DNA of 6,380 bases, taken from Fretibacterium sp. (lineage in GTDB: Bacteria > Synergistota > Synergistia > Synergistales > Aminobacteriaceae). The first letter of the stretch is position 1; the number at the start of each line of letters is the position of its first letter. Below the pieces are notes generated by a model, which worked only from the letters and a program-made list of their open reading frames with translations, was not told the DNA's origin and did no database searches. This document shows, in pieces, positions 5,966 to 6,380 of this stretch. The stretch spans positions 1 to 6,380 of the forward strand of contig JAEEGY010000100.1 of the NCBI GenBank assembly GCA_016280565.1. The letters run 5' to 3'. Both the position numbers and the translations under genes were made by a program.

Positions 5966-6380
5966 TCAGGCGTCGTTACGCGGGTAGGACATCACGTCTG
6001 CGGGACTGACCGCCACCCGGACGGTCTCGCCGGGCTCGTAGATGTTGATGCCGTCGTTCTTCTCAATGACCTTCAACGTCTGGCCGCCCACCTGGATGTA
6101 ATACTTGATGTAGAGCCCGTAGTACTCCTGGCTTTCGATCTTTCCCTCCAGTTCCAGGGCCCCGCCGGCCGAAGAGGAGGCCTCCCCACGGCTCACTCGG
6201 ATGCGCTCCAGGCGGATAAAGTGGTTCTGCCCGGGGTCCAGATGGAGGCCGTTCACGATGCCCTCCTCCAGGCGGTTGATATCACCGATGAAGTTGGCCA
6301 CGAACTCCGTCCTGGAGTGGTTGTAAATTTCGTTGGGCGTCCCGATCTGCTCGATGTAGCCCTTGTTGAACACAGCGATA
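5966..6380 (-). CDS. ABC transporter ATP-binding protein (FbpC/PotA type), C-terminal part
   Basis: The gene runs off the right edge; the last 138 complete codons and the TGA stop (5968-5966) are present. The visible part begins IAVFNKGYIEQIGTPNEIY, the end of the nucleotide-binding domain just after the switch region. It continues with FVANFIGDINRLEEG, a linker that is standard in FbpC, PotA and related importer ATPases. The remaining 100 residues form a TOBE-type regulatory domain that ends near VRVAVSPADVMSYP. Walker A, the ABC signature and Walker B lie outside the window, so ATPase competence cannot be judged. It would power the permease encoded 14 bases downstream. Substrate is unassigned: iron(III), thiamine, polyamine-like or phosphonate importers all use similar subunits. 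An internal GTG at 6373 is not the real start. Confidence 0.93.
   Translation of the reverse strand, partial: IAVFNKGYIEQIGTPNEIYNHSRTEFVANFIGDINRLEEGIVNGLHLDPGQNHFIRLERIRVSRGEASSSAGGALELEGKIESQEYYGLYIKYYIQVGGQTLKVIEKNDGINIYEPGETVRVAVSPADVMSYPRNDA

Overview
This is an ordinary core-genome window of about 60% GC (estimated by eye). It holds the 3' part of a replication/ribosomal operon on the + strand, facing the 3' end of a metal- or small-molecule-type ABC transporter operon on the - strand. The + strand order is rpsF (last codons), ssb, rpsR, a DUF2232/YybS-like membrane protein, rplI, dnaB. That order, the high GC content, the cysteine-containing S18 and the lack of gdpP between yybS and rplI suggest a Synergistota-type bacterium or a high-GC relative of the Clostridia. 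This is inference from gene order and protein character; no 16S or other marker is present.

Layout. Positions 1-37 are the tail of ribosomal protein S6. Single-strand DNA-binding protein follows (65-604), then S18 (679-954), whose leader can form two competing short hairpins, one covering the Shine-Dalgarno. A strong terminator-like hairpin (984-1012) separates S18 from the YybS-like membrane protein (1030-2001). A short gap carries a perfect TATAAT box next to a GGGATATCCC palindrome, followed by L9 (2104-2556) and, 4 bases later, the replicative helicase DnaB (2561-3907). A hairpin at 3912-3933 ends the operon and looks able to work in both directions. After about 100 bases of AT-richer, dyad-rich spacer comes the convergent - strand operon: a double-domain permease of the FbpB/ThiP type (5951-4041), preceded by the C-terminal part of its ATPase (6380-5966).

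How the genes fit together. S6, S18 and L9 are ribosomal proteins, while SSB and DnaB act at the replication fork, so the + strand cluster couples translation and replication genes, as in many bacteria. The - strand genes form an importer whose substrate-binding protein is not in the window, so the substrate cannot be assigned. No mobile element, CRISPR array, tRNA or rRNA was found, and no stretch over 135 bases lacks a gene. I see no sign of a novel multi-gene system. The points worth a second look are regulatory: terminators, the rpsR leader, the rplI promoter region and the convergent spacer.
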